This document shows positions 27,624 to 36,490 of a stretch of DNA of 64,000 bases, piece after piece. Position numbers and translations under genes: made by a program. Location of the stretch: positions 62,001 to 126,000 of the forward strand of contig BATO01000004.1 of assembly GCA_000474255.1 (NCBI GenBank). The letters run 5' to 3'. Every line of letters begins with the position of its first letter. The first letter of the stretch is position 1. The notes under the pieces are model-generated. The model was not told where the DNA came from. It searched no databases and saw nothing but the letters and a program-made list of their open reading frames with translations. The DNA comes from Aquipseudomonas alcaligenes MRY13-0052. Its GTDB lineage: Bacteria > Pseudomonadota > Gammaproteobacteria > Pseudomonadales > Pseudomonadaceae.

Positions 27624-29747
27624 ATGACCCAGCTGCGATTTGATGGTGGCTCGAAGCTTCCGATAATAATACAGCAAGAAAAATCCGAATGTGGTTTTGC
27701 TTGTATCGCAATGATTGCCAGTTTCTATGGCCATGAAATTTCGTTGCAAGAACTGCGATCAATGCATCGCGGCTCTAGCCGCGGCGCGACATTGCTCGAA
27801 ATGGTCCAAGTTTCTAGACAACTTGGTATGCAGGCACGTCCACTAAAGATAGAAATTGATGAGGTCGCCTCAATAAGACTGCCTGCATTGCTGCACTGGA
27901 ATAATAATCACTATGTGGTTCTGAAGGATTTGAGAGCAGGGAAATATCGTATACACGATCCTGCAAGTGGTGTCGCTAATTTAAGCCGCGAAGAGTTCAG
28001 CAAGTGCTTCACGGGTGCTGCTTTAGAGCTAGCCCCTGGGCACCAATTCCAGCCAAAAAATAAACCTCCTACAGTTACAGTTCGGGACATCCTCGGGAAA
28101 GTTTACGGGCTCCATGAGGCACTTCTTGGAATTCTCGTTTCAGCAGTTGCACTTGAGGCGTTTTCCTTTGTCACACCTCTATTTACTCAGTTAGTAATTG
28201 ACAAGGCTATTTCTAGTGCCGATCTAGATTTGCTGCTTGTTTTTGGAATGTCATTCTGCGTGCTAATCGTTTTCCAGTCGTTCATCAGCTATTTGCGTGA
28301 CTGGTTAGTGTGCCGGACGGGAAGCACTTTGAATCAATCATGGACTGGTGGTGTCTTTGCCCACCTGATGTCGCTGCCGGAAGATTACTTCCAACGAAGA
28401 TCGCTAGGCGATATTGGCTCACGGTTTGGCTCGCTAAAGAATATCCAACAAGCGATTACATCAACGATTACAACCAGCTTCCTAGATGGCTTTATGTCAG
28501 TAGTAACGCTTGCAGCGATGGTAATGTATAGCCCCAAGCTTGCCCTGGTAGCTTTGGCCTTCACCGCTGCATATGTACTAGCCCGGCTAGCCCTATATTC
28601 AAGATTTAAAAGCCTGAACATCGACCTAATAAGTGCACAAGCCAGACAGAACTCGAAATTCTATGAAGCTGTACGCGCATCTCAAACAATAAAAGCAAAC
28701 AACCTAACAGCACAGGTCACAACAACATATCTGAATCTTGTCACCTCATATCTAAATAAAAATATTCTCATATCGCGCTTGGCCCTGGCGTTTAAAGCGG
28801 GCGCCGATCTCATTCAAGGGCTTGAAAAAATTGTTCTACTGTGGCTTGGAGCAATACTGGTAATCCAGCAAGAACTTACAGCAGGCATGCTTATGTCGAT
28901 GTCCATGTTTAGCCTACTGTTTGGGACCAAAATTTCTCGGCTTGCGGACAACTATGTCGAGTTGAAGCTACTAAAAATACATGCCACACGAATTTCTGAC
29001 ATTGTACATACTGAAAAAGAAGCACATTACTACCCGGCTTATTACGGCGAGATCAAGGACAAGTCAATTGAGTTCGCTTCAGTATATTTCCGCTACTCGT
29101 CTTCTGAACCGTGGATTCTTGAAAACTGCTGCTTCACGATAAACCCTGGCGAGTCGGTAGCGATAACTGGGCGTTCCGGAATCGGGAAAAGCACCATATT
29201 AAAATTGCTTTGCGGACTGCTGGAGCCAAGCAGTGGGAAGATTTTAATAGGTGGCGTGGACATTACAGTCATAGGAAAAGAACAGTTACGTTCGTGGATG
29301 GCAGTTATCCTCCAGGACGACACTCTCTTTTCCGGGACCATTTCTGAAAATATCTCCCTATTCAATGATCAGCACTCAATAGAAGACATATCGACCGCAG
29401 CCAAAGAGGCATGCATACATGATGAAATCATCAAGATGCCGATGGGATATAACACCTTAATCGGAGACATGGGATCCTCACTATCTGGCGGTCAACGCCA
29501 AAGATTATTAATCGCACGATCATTAATTAGAGCCCCTTCACTTCTTCTCTTCGATGAGGCAACCAGCCACTTAGACATTCAAAACGAGTTCCAGATATCT
29601 AGAACTCTTGCAGATAAAAACTGTACAAGAATCATCGTTGCCCATAGAGAAGAAACCATAAGCCTTTGCAATAGAGTTTTTCACTTGGAGGGAAGGAGAC
29701 TTAAGGAAAAGCAAAATAAATCCATAACGCCGCACTTAGTAGTTTGA
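27624..29747 (+). CDS. C39-peptidase bacteriocin ABC exporter (PCAT, CvaB-like)
   Basis: 707 residues, the standard length. The N-terminal C39 cysteine protease has Cys in EKSECGFACIAMIASFYG, His in WNNNHYVVLKD and Asp in YRIHDPASG; it cuts double-glycine leaders. A six-helix ABC membrane domain follows (about 160-440), then an ATPase domain with GRSGIGKSTILKLL, signature SLSGGQRQRLLIARSL, Walker B LLLFDEATSHLD and the switch His in IIVAHREE. It starts 4 bp after the adaptor gene and ends next to a gene whose product has a double-glycine leader, so that product is its substrate. All catalytic positions are intact. Confidence 0.95.
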   Translation: MTQLRFDGGSKLPIIIQQEKSECGFACIAMIASFYGHEISLQELRSMHRGSSRGATLLEMVQVSRQLGMQARPLKIEIDEVASIRLPALLHWNNNHYVVLKDLRAGKYRIHDPASGVANLSREEFSKCFTGAALELAPGHQFQPKNKPPTVTVRDILGKVYGLHEALLGILVSAVALEAFSFVTPLFTQLVIDKAISSADLDLLLVFGMSFCVLIVFQSFISYLRDWLVCRTGSTLNQSWTGGVFAHLMSLPEDYFQRRSLGDIGSRFGSLKNIQQAITSTITTSFLDGFMSVVTLAAMVMYSPKLALVALAFTAAYVLARLALYSRFKSLNIDLISAQARQNSKFYEAVRASQTIKANNLTAQVTTTYLNLVTSYLNKNILISRLALAFKAGADLIQGLEKIVLLWLGAILVIQQELTAGMLMSMSMFSLLFGTKISRLADNYVELKLLKIHATRISDIVHTEKEAHYYPAYYGEIKDKSIEFASVYFRYSSSEPWILENCCFTINPGESVAITGRSGIGKSTILKLLCGLLEPSSGKILIGGVDITVIGKEQLRSWMAVILQDDTLFSGTISENISLFNDQHSIEDISTAAKEACIHDEIIKMPMGYNTLIGDMGSSLSGGQRQRLLIARSLIRAPSLLLFDEATSHLDIQNEFQISRTLADKNCTRIIVAHREETISLCNRVFHLEGRRLKEKQNKSITPHLVV

Positions 29748-29773
29748 CTATTTCACAAGGAGTGTTAGTTGCT

Positions 29774-30313
29774 ATGAAGGTTCTGACTGAAGAAGAAATG
29801 ATGCTGGTTGCCGGTGGAGCGTCTCAATATCAATACCAATATGAATTGGACCCCATCGAGATTGAGGACGATCCCTACTACGACCCATGGGTAATTGGCC
29901 CGACAGAAGAGGAAGCTGCCGGCGGGTACGGCGGTGGGAACGGTGGTGGTAGCGGTGGGGTCAGTGTCGGTGCAGAAGGATCCGGATCTGATATTGAAGT
30001 AAAAGCAGGAGCGGATTTAACTAACCTCTCTGAAAAAATCACGTCGATACTTGATGAGATAGTTTCAGTCTGGAAGGGGCTGAACGCTCCCACCCCTGTA
30101 ATCACATCGGGCAACGACTCTACGCATGGCGCGAACTCATTGCACTACGCAAACGAGGCAATTGATCTTAGAGCGAACAATATAAGCGCCGACCTCGCGC
30201 AAGACTTGGTAGATCAACTAAGAAATGCAGTCGGTCCGGATTATGACATCATTTACGAGACTTTCCCCAACAGCTCGAACAATCATATTCATGTTGAATA
30301 TGACCCAAAATAA
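29774..30313 (+). CDS. Double-glycine-leader M15-type peptidase (secreted antibacterial toxin candidate)
   Basis: 179 residues from ATG 29774. The first 15 residues (MKVLTEEEMMLVAGG) form a double-glycine leader of the kind removed by C39 exporters, and the exporter gene is immediately upstream. Next come an acidic, Tyr-rich stretch and a Gly-rich linker (about 50-75). The C-terminal about 75 residues look like a peptidase_M15 (VanY/L-Ala-D-Glu type) domain: SLHYANEAIDLR fits S-x-H-x-x-x-x-A-x-D with Asn in place of the usual Gly, and NNHIHVEYDP gives the last metal ligand. The predicted action is cutting peptidoglycan cross-bridges of competitors. Much larger than typical microcins. An AAGGAG box lies 11 bp upstream. 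Confidence 0.8.
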   Translation: MKVLTEEEMMLVAGGASQYQYQYELDPIEIEDDPYYDPWVIGPTEEEAAGGYGGGNGGGSGGVSVGAEGSGSDIEVKAGADLTNLSEKITSILDEIVSVWKGLNAPTPVITSGNDSTHGANSLHYANEAIDLRANNISADLAQDLVDQLRNAVGPDYDIIYETFPNSSNNHIHVEYDPK

Positions 30314-30323
30314 AGGTGGCCAT

Positions 30324-30830
30324 ATGAAAAATTCAATTCTTATGAAAAATCTCGCTCTTCTTTCCGCCCTATTTGCAGGTTGTGTCAACGCAAGCAGTGA
30401 TCTTGTAGACATACCGTCTGAAATGCTCTCGAAGGGCGTCAATGCAAATCTCCGCGCCAATGATACTACCGGCACGGGTTATACAAAGGCAGTAGGTGAT
30501 TTCGACGGAGATGGCAAAGCTGATTATGCTTCCCTGAAATTAGAAGACCAATCCACCCAAAAATACAAATTGGTCGTCACGCTAAGTGGAGCAAATGGTC
30601 AAGACCAGATACTTAAGTCTGGAGATAACTTACTGTCTGTAGGCGTTGAGACTTCGAAGCCGGGCTCATACAAGACTGCTTGCAGCAAAGGTGCAGGTCC
30701 TGCGTCTGACAACTGCACAAAAGAGATTAGCATGAAGCACGATGGTATTTCGCTGTTCACTTTTGAATCTGGAGCAAGCCTCATATATATGGAGAACGGC
30801 CGATTCAAAGAGGTTCTCATCGCAGACTAA
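30324..30830 (+). CDS. Periplasmic EF-hand-like protein, putative immunity protein to the M15 toxin
   Basis: 168 residues starting MKNSILMKNLALLSALFAGC. The N-terminus is a signal peptide; the FAGC at the end could be a weak lipobox or simply precede a signal-peptidase I site (VNASSD). The mature part contains VGDFDGDGKADYASLKL, a VCBS/FG-GAP-like calcium-binding loop, four cysteines (CSKGAGPASDNC plus others) and a compact beta-rich body. A peptidoglycan hydrolase toxin needs its immunity protein in the periplasm, and this gene begins 10 bp after the toxin, so immunity is the natural inference. A terminator closes the operon at 30838. Confidence 0.65.
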   Translation: MKNSILMKNLALLSALFAGCVNASSDLVDIPSEMLSKGVNANLRANDTTGTGYTKAVGDFDGDGKADYASLKLEDQSTQKYKLVVTLSGANGQDQILKSGDNLLSVGVETSKPGSYKTACSKGAGPASDNCTKEISMKHDGISLFTFESGASLIYMENGRFKEVLIAD

Positions 30831-30837
30831 CGCCTGG

Positions 30838-30866
30838 TGAGCCGTAGATTCTACGGCTCATTTCTT
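30838..30866 (+). terminator. Rho-independent terminator after the bacteriocin cassette
   Basis: TGAGCCGTAG, loop ATT, CTACGGCTCA then TTTCTT: a 10-bp perfect stem. Confidence 0.9.
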
Positions 30867-30880
30867 GAGTTGAGACAACT

Positions 30881-31738
30881 ATGTCTAGTAAACCTATCCA
30901 ATATCACGTTACGGACTTTGCGTACCCGGACTACGAAGAATTGCCAGTTTCTACTAGGCGGAAAATTGAAGCGACAGAAATATTACTGAAAGATATTCCC
31001 GCAGAGTTAGGAAGCTGGTTCTACCGAGACATTGCTGCTTTCAACGAAAACAATATCGAACGTATGAGCTCCAGTTCAATCCTACTTTCACATGAGCTTT
31101 CTGATCACTTCATGAATCAGGGCGAGCATGTCAAGATCGATGGGGTAAGGACTAAAAGTGAGCGACGGGCCTTACAGAAGGGAATTGTCTCCAGCAGCTT
31201 TCCATATACATCACACCCGTCAGAGTTCATTTGCGAACTCGAGTCACTGGCCAGTTATCTGCTAGGTGAAGAGTGTTTAATTCGTACCGGAGGGCTTAGG
31301 TGTCAACCTGACAGAGGGAACAGACAGTGGGTTTTCACACCCCCATCAAAAATCGCCGATAGGCTAATAGGCTTGCATACTTATCTAAATCGAAACCGCG
31401 CAGAGCTGCCTAGTTTGTTTTCAGCAGTAGTGGCTATAGTCACGATTTGGTTTTGTCATCCATTCAGGGACGCGAATGGTAGAGTTGGCAGGTGCTTATT
31501 TCAAATCATATTGAGTTGTGGAGGTTTGTCGCGCACTACCAATCTGCCTCTTAGAGAGTTCTTTTCTTTATCTAGAGGCGGATTCTTGATTCGTGCAAGG
31601 CAAGTTATAACTAGAAAGGACTGGATTCCTATTCTCGACTTCTTTTGTGATCTAGTCTTTATCTGCGCTCACGATACACCCAATGCAGGCAGCAACTTCC
31701 CAAGCCCCCTTAAAAGCAATGCGCTCATATCAAATTGA
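30881..31738 (+). CDS. Fic-domain protein
   Basis: 285 residues. The catalytic Fic motif is HPFRDANGRVGR (canonical HPFxxGNGRxxR with Ala for the first Gly), preceded by SAVVAIVTIWFC. The N-terminal half includes a possible inhibitory helix region (ERMSSSSILLSHELSDHFMN). Fic proteins transfer AMP or other nucleotide parts to Ser, Thr or Tyr of target proteins; in bacteria many are toxins or regulatory. No separate antitoxin gene is next to it; a SxxxE(G/N)-type inhibitory motif is not obvious. ATG 30881 follows the terminator of the bacteriocin operon, so it is expressed independently. Confidence 0.85.
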   Translation: MSSKPIQYHVTDFAYPDYEELPVSTRRKIEATEILLKDIPAELGSWFYRDIAAFNENNIERMSSSSILLSHELSDHFMNQGEHVKIDGVRTKSERRALQKGIVSSSFPYTSHPSEFICELESLASYLLGEECLIRTGGLRCQPDRGNRQWVFTPPSKIADRLIGLHTYLNRNRAELPSLFSAVVAIVTIWFCHPFRDANGRVGRCLFQIILSCGGLSRTTNLPLREFFSLSRGGFLIRARQVITRKDWIPILDFFCDLVFICAHDTPNAGSNFPSPLKSNALISN

Positions 31739-31740
31739 TT

Positions 31741-31770
31741 AGAGCCAGCCACCACCAGTGAACTGGCTCT
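31741..31770. terminator. Hairpin after the Fic gene
   Basis: AGAGCCAG and CTGGCTCT form an 8-bp stem around a 14-base loop just after the Fic stop codon. There is no long T run, so terminator function is less certain. Confidence 0.5.
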
Positions 31771-31842
31771 AGATCCATGATTCCTAGCTAACCTTGAAAT
31801 TGGAAGTAGCTCTTTATATGCGAGCAGGAGCTCAAGTGAATA

Positions 31843-32157
31843 TCAGTCCGGCCGGTCGGGAAGCCTTGGCGTGGTGTCGCCAAGATTGAATCCGCACTGA
31901 TAGCACCGACGCAGCGCCTCCACATAGCGGAATTTCTCCCGCCCCACACCATGCCGACGGGACATCAGTGGTGACCGACATCTGGGACACAGATCCTCTA
32001 TCACGCAGTGATGAACAGGGCATACCGTGACTAGTGCGATACGCCAAGACATTCGGTAGTAAGGGATAGCATCAGCCCCGCTGTCACAAAGGGCAGTACC
32101 GCATACCTGCACGCTTACGGCTTCGATGGAAGACTCCGAGCAGTACTCAGCGCACAT
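31843..32157 (-). pseudogene. TniQ zinc-finger fragment (orphan remnant)
   Basis: About 100 residues matching only the zinc-binding middle of TniQ proteins: YYRMSWRIALVTVCPVHHCV, then IEDLCPRCRSPL and RRCYQCGFNLGD. The N-terminal PL-x-x-E-x-x-S-S-W-L motif and the C-terminal half are missing. By eye it is closer to the TniQ of element 2 (WRLALSAICPSHG; ADECPRCHSPV; RCYRCGWDL) than to that of element 1. It lies just downstream of the S8 protease gene on the same strand. It is probably a relic of another Tn7-like or Tn5053-like element that brought in this part of the cargo. Confidence 0.75.
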
Positions 32158-32181
32158 CCCCCAACCAGAACGCCCTCGGTC

Positions 32182-34590
32182 TCAGTTCTGCAGACGGGCC
32201 TTCTCTCGAGCCAGGACCTGCTGATTAATGAGGTTCTGAATCTGGCTGTAGAGCTTTGCGTTTTCGTTGTCTCGGTCGGCCACAGTGACCACCAGTGCGT
32301 AGGGCTCTTTCACCAAGACATCGGGGTGATTCCATTCGCGGTCCTGCCGGACCACTACCACAAACCATTTTTCATTCGGCTTGCGTTGCTTGAACGTCCA
32401 GCGAGATGACTGAACTGTGCCTCGGCTTCTCGTTTGTGCAGAGATGTCTCGGTTAGTCGTCGCGTCATCATTACGCGTCTCCGTCTCAGCCTTCTTCTGT
32501 TGGTTGAAGTGCTTTTGAACGTCGTCCAGCGAAGTCCCCTTCACTAGGCGATAACTGATTTGAGTGGCCAGGTACTCGATCCTGGTGGTGCGGACCGCTG
32601 GAGAGTAGGCCAGCGTTACGGAAAGCTCCCGTGTTCCCCGTGTTGAGCGCAGGTAATCGGCGGGAAGAGGCAACTCGAAGAACTGGCACGTGTTGTTTTC
32701 AATGCTTTCCTCCGACATCAGTACCACGGCGTTGTCGGAAGACCGGAACAGATCGCTTTCATTCACTACGCCGTATCCGGCCACGTCTCTCGCAACCTCG
32801 CGGTTGTAGGTGTCCTTGTCCTCTTTGTAGGCCTTCTTGAATTCCGCAGAGAACGTAGAGGAGACCTCCTCCGGCAGATAGGCCTGATTGACCAGCATGG
32901 CCCGAAGCAAGTTGGCTGAGGCTGCGGGGTACTCATTTAGAAGTCTCCCAGCCAGGTGGGTGATATAGGGTGCCGCCAAACTGGTACCGCTGACCTCCTT
33001 GAATAGCGTGCTGCCCACAACCTGATGATTGAGTGTCAGGACGCCTAGCCCACGCATATCCTGCCGCCACTGTACGTTTGGTTGCCTCATGGGGCTTGCA
33101 AGGTTGCCTCCTGCTGCAACCAGTTCAGGCTTGAGTGCTCCTTTTACTGAAGGGCCATGACGCGTGAAGGGCGATGGCTGATTCTCGCCAGCCGGTGAAA
33201 GCTGCTGAATTTCAGGAAATCGTTGGCTGTCATAGGTGGCGTTGTGACGGGAGATGCTCCCGACCGTCAGCACCGTCATGGCCGGAGCGGGGTCAATGAT
33301 CGAGCTTTGTTCTGCGACCAGGTATTCGGGGTACTCATCTCGCCAGCTGTTGATGGGCGTTGGTGGGTTTTCCGTACCGCAGAAGTTACCCGTAGAGACC
33401 ACGAAAAGGATGTTATACCGCCTGGAAAGGACATCCAGGATGTAGGCAAGGCCTCTTACATGCGCTCCATCATAGGGGGCGTTGCTGTTGCCCAGCGAGA
33501 GGTTGAAGATTCGGCAGCCCTGATTCACGAAGTACTCAACAGCCTTGGTGAGTGACGCTTCAAGCGAGTGCTCGTCGTAGACCGCATCGCCGGTCTTCGG
33601 ACACTTCTTCATCACCTTCCCATTGAAGATCCAGAACTCTGGTCGCCAGTAGTTGGAGGCGTCACAGGCTTCTACGTCGCCATAGAGGGCGACACCAGCA
33701 ACAGCTGTTCCGTGGCCAACCTCATCCGACTCTCCCTCCCCATCGATGAAGGATGCGCTTTCAGCGATCGCAGGCTTCAACAGCGGGTGGTTCGTGTTGA
33801 TCCCACTATCCAGAATGCAGACTCGTGCCGCGTCGAGTGCCGGTGAAGGCACGTCCCGGGGGATTTCGTTGATGTCTCTATTCAGCTGACGAACGCTGAT
33901 TCCCGTCGCGGGGATAAGGTCCACAAGACGGACATCCCGATGATTCAGCAGTAGCTGGGCCTGATCTTGGGTCACCTCCACCCGGTAGATGAGGAGACTG
34001 TCCAGATTGATCTTGTCGAGCCACTTGATTTGCACGCTATCCAGCCAGCCTGCGAAAGCGGTGATCAGTTGAAGCCGAGCTGGATGATTAGCTACGTGAA
34101 CAGGCCACAGTTCGACATCAAGTTTGAAGGTGGGGGTCTTTGGTAAACCGACATTCTTGAGCGCCCAGCTCATCCGATCTTCGGCCGACCACGCCTCAAT
34201 CCCTTCGATGGCTTCCAGGATCTGACGGTAGGTCAAGGAGGTGCCGAGAACGCCGAGTCGTCTTAAATGGTCGGCGAACATGGCCAGGCCGGCCTCTGTC
34301 GCGAACACCACGCAGAGCTGCTTGTTTTCCTGGCTGATGAACTCCAACCCATGAGCTATGAGGTTGGAGAACGTAAGGGCGCCTTCGTATTTCAGCTTGA
34401 GGACGAAGGGTGAGTTGGCTGTAGAACCGATTTGCTTCTTAGCTTGCCCTTCAGCTGTAGCAAAGTAAGCATTGAGCTTTTGGCCGTGACCGCGGAGATC
34501 ACCACGGGTCACAAAAAGGGGAGGGCTCTTGGTCCGACGCTGGTTGTCCAGGATCTCACGACCAATACTCAAATGCTTATACGTAGCCAC
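32182..34590 (-). CDS. S8 (subtilisin-like) serine protease partner of AAA+ ATPase
   Basis: 802 residues, no signal peptide. The subtilase triad is visible: D261 in VCILDSGINTNHP, H293 in VGHGTAVAGVAL and S537 in SGTSLAAPYITHLAG, with the oxyanion Asn region in IFNLSLGNS. The N-terminal 250 residues and C-terminal about 220 residues are specific to this intracellular type. The gene starts 24 bp after the AAA+ gene and is co-transcribed with it. Pairs of an AAA+ ATPase and a cytoplasmic S8 protease recur in mobile elements and defence islands; the likely mode is ATPase-controlled proteolysis after a trigger, but that is inferred. ATG 34590 gives MATYKHLSIGREILDNQRR. Confidence 0.9.
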   Translation of the reverse strand: MATYKHLSIGREILDNQRRTKSPPLFVTRGDLRGHGQKLNAYFATAEGQAKKQIGSTANSPFVLKLKYEGALTFSNLIAHGLEFISQENKQLCVVFATEAGLAMFADHLRRLGVLGTSLTYRQILEAIEGIEAWSAEDRMSWALKNVGLPKTPTFKLDVELWPVHVANHPARLQLITAFAGWLDSVQIKWLDKINLDSLLIYRVEVTQDQAQLLLNHRDVRLVDLIPATGISVRQLNRDINEIPRDVPSPALDAARVCILDSGINTNHPLLKPAIAESASFIDGEGESDEVGHGTAVAGVALYGDVEACDASNYWRPEFWIFNGKVMKKCPKTGDAVYDEHSLEASLTKAVEYFVNQGCRIFNLSLGNSNAPYDGAHVRGLAYILDVLSRRYNILFVVSTGNFCGTENPPTPINSWRDEYPEYLVAEQSSIIDPAPAMTVLTVGSISRHNATYDSQRFPEIQQLSPAGENQPSPFTRHGPSVKGALKPELVAAGGNLASPMRQPNVQWRQDMRGLGVLTLNHQVVGSTLFKEVSGTSLAAPYITHLAGRLLNEYPAASANLLRAMLVNQAYLPEEVSSTFSAEFKKAYKEDKDTYNREVARDVAGYGVVNESDLFRSSDNAVVLMSEESIENNTCQFFELPLPADYLRSTRGTRELSVTLAYSPAVRTTRIEYLATQISYRLVKGTSLDDVQKHFNQQKKAETETRNDDATTNRDISAQTRSRGTVQSSRWTFKQRKPNEKWFVVVVRQDREWNHPDVLVKEPYALVVTVADRDNENAKLYSQIQNLINQQVLAREKARLQN

Positions 34591-34614
34591 TACTTCATCC
34601 TTGAAGGCTGATAC

Positions 34615-35601
34615 TTAATTTTTCCGGAGGTCCTCCCGTACAAGGGCGCTTTTCAGCTCCTTGATGGTAAGAAACTCTTGCTCTCGCAGAATCATACGTT
34701 TCGCGGCACGACGTATCACTCGCTCGACGTCTGCTCCGCTCTTGCCTTTAAATTCCCTCAATACATCCTTGTCGTCAATCTCGAATTGACGACGGATTCC
34801 CCTCAGCTTGAGCGACAAAATGTCCTTCAGCTGCTTCTCGTCTGGGAGCGGGAACTCGATGGATTCATCGAATCGCCTCCAGATGGCGGAGTCGAGTATC
34901 TTCTCATGGTTCGTTGCGGCCAGGATTAGGCTACTACCTTCGTAGGCATCCATCATCTGCAGCACGGCGTTTACGACCCGACGGAGCTCACCGTGATCGC
35001 CACTGTCGCCACGCTCTTTACCAATGGCATCGAACTCGTCGAAAAGAACAACAAATGAGTGCTGTGCAATGAACTCGAAAACTTTCCGAAGGTTGGCAGC
35101 AGTTTCTCCAAGGAAAGAAGAGACCAGCGCATCCAGTCGTACAATGGCCAATGGCCGATCAAGCTCAAATGCAACAACTTCTGCTGCCAGTGTTTTGCCG
35201 CAACCTGGCGGGCCGAAGAAAATAACTTTGCCGGCTGGCTTCATGCCGTAGCTACGCAGGACATCCGCACGTCTGTTTTCTTCAAGTATCTCTTCCAGCG
35301 CAGCGGAGCTGCTGGGGGGAAGTATTACTTCGTCGAGCGAACGTTTGGGCGTTCTTATATCCAGCAACGGCATCCCGCGCTCTTTGTCTACGGGGATATC
35401 GTAGTGAACGCGGCTCGAGGCGTTGGACGCCCGTAGGTTCAGATCACCGCCATAGAGAATCTGCTCAAGGTCGTTCGCAAGAAGGTGGTGTTGCTTCTGC
35501 CGTTCTTCTTCGATAACAGCTTGTGAAGCGAGACGAAACGCATCAGCGTCACCCGTTGTTCCTGCTCTGAACAGTTGCCGGAGAATTTTTCCATTCGCCA
35601 T
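34615..35601 (-). CDS. AAA+ ATPase (FtsH/ATAD-like) partner of S8 protease
   Basis: 328 residues. An N-terminal helical part (1-95) is followed by a single AAA+ module: Walker A FFGPPGCGKTLAAE at about 130, pore-loop region SSFLGETAANLRKVF, Walker B VVLFDEFDAIGKERG, sensor 1 ILAATNH and arginine fingers in WRRFDESIEFPLP, then the C-terminal lid (SGADVERVIRRAAKRM). It resembles the ATPase part of FtsH or Vps4-type proteins but has no membrane helix or protease domain of its own; the S8 protease encoded 24 bp downstream probably supplies it. ATG 35601 gives MANGKILRQLFRAGTTGD. Confidence 0.9.
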   Translation of the reverse strand: MANGKILRQLFRAGTTGDADAFRLASQAVIEEERQKQHHLLANDLEQILYGGDLNLRASNASSRVHYDIPVDKERGMPLLDIRTPKRSLDEVILPPSSSAALEEILEENRRADVLRSYGMKPAGKVIFFGPPGCGKTLAAEVVAFELDRPLAIVRLDALVSSFLGETAANLRKVFEFIAQHSFVVLFDEFDAIGKERGDSGDHGELRRVVNAVLQMMDAYEGSSLILAATNHEKILDSAIWRRFDESIEFPLPDEKQLKDILSLKLRGIRRQFEIDDKDVLREFKGKSGADVERVIRRAAKRMILREQEFLTIKELKSALVREDLRKN

Positions 35602-35819
35602 AACTCACCTGCCTATTCGCTATTGCCTACTTACTTGGTTAGACGTTGATTAAATCTGCTGTGTCTAAACAATCTGCACTAGCGGGTCTTCTGCTTTGAT
35701 CTTCATAATGAGGACTCCGTTCCCGATTAACTATCTACTCATGAGCTAACAATGTGGCAAGGCAGCTGGCATGGCGGCGTAGCCTAGTTCACTTTGCACA
35801 AGCCTCAAACGCCTATTAC

Positions 35820-36431
35820 TCAAATTCCGCCGAGCTGCAGGCCCTTCATCTCGTGGCCGATTGCAGCAGCCATCCAAGATGGCAAGAGATAACGTACTGA
35901 ACCCAACGCCTGCCAGTCGGCCGGCGACAGGCGCTTGCGTAGCTTTTTCAGCATCGCGCATACACGCGCCTCCCCCAGCCAAGCCAGTGCTCGCACTGCG
36001 TTGCCGGCAGTTGTAGAGCCAAGCGAGAGCATCCAGATGGGCGCATGCCTGATCTCCACTCCCACATTTCCCACCTTAACGGTGCGACTCCGGCCGCTAG
36101 TGAGAAACACATTTCGGACAGGGGCTTTCGATATGAGCCCGAGCATCTCTGCGCAGCCCGCCCCATCAACAGCAATCACCGCCTTGGTTTTTGAGGCTAG
36201 AGAGCTCACGACCTTGTCCAGCGCCGGCGTGCCCTTATCCCGCTGGCCGTCCTTCGCTGCAATGTAGAGGCCGCGAGCTGCTCGTATGAGTAACCCAACT
36301 TTTGCCAGCCGTGAGAACGCCTGATCCACGGCCGCTCGACTTCCGAGATGCAGAAACTCCTTAGGCGTGAGCATGCCTCCTTCTGGAAGGAGTTTGCTGT
36401 GTTCTAGGATCGATTCAGGGAGTGTTTTCAT
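35820..36431 (-). CDS. DUF6088 / AbiEi-like winged-helix regulator (copy 2)
   Basis: 203 residues from ATG 36431 (MKTLPESILEHSKLLPEGG). It has a winged-helix N-terminus (FLHLGSRAAVDQAFSRLA, then IRAARGLYIAA) and an AbiEi-like body (NVFLTSGRSRTVKVGNVGVE, then IRHAPIWMLSLGS). A paralogue of the protein at 8248-8838. No AbiEii-type toxin is adjacent. A long perfect inverted repeat 26 bp upstream of the start (36457-36490) is well placed as its own operator, as in AbiEi autoregulation. The upstream open frame to 36455 would run towards the operator, so 36431 is preferred. Confidence 0.78.
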   Translation of the reverse strand: MKTLPESILEHSKLLPEGGMLTPKEFLHLGSRAAVDQAFSRLAKVGLLIRAARGLYIAAKDGQRDKGTPALDKVVSSLASKTKAVIAVDGAGCAEMLGLISKAPVRNVFLTSGRSRTVKVGNVGVEIRHAPIWMLSLGSTTAGNAVRALAWLGEARVCAMLKKLRKRLSPADWQALGSVRYLLPSWMAAAIGHEMKGLQLGGI

Positions 36432-36456
36432 GCGCCTCAAAGTCAGGGTCACCATT

Positions 36457-36490
36457 CAATGTCAGAAATATCAATCAATTTCTGACATTG
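36457..36490. promoter_or_regulatory. Perfect inverted repeat, probable operator of the DUF6088 gene
   Basis: CAATGTCAGAAAT, an 8-bp spacer (ATCAATCA), ATTTCTGACATTG: two 13-bp perfectly matched arms, 26 bp ahead of the start codon of the winged-helix gene. AbiEi-type antitoxins are known to bind inverted repeats in their own promoters. Confidence 0.75.

Noticed and set aside
29920..30000. Gly-rich repetitive DNA as a possible CRISPR or other repeat array
   Set aside because: It encodes the Gly-rich linker of the secreted peptidase; no spaced direct repeats are present. No CRISPR array was seen anywhere in the window.
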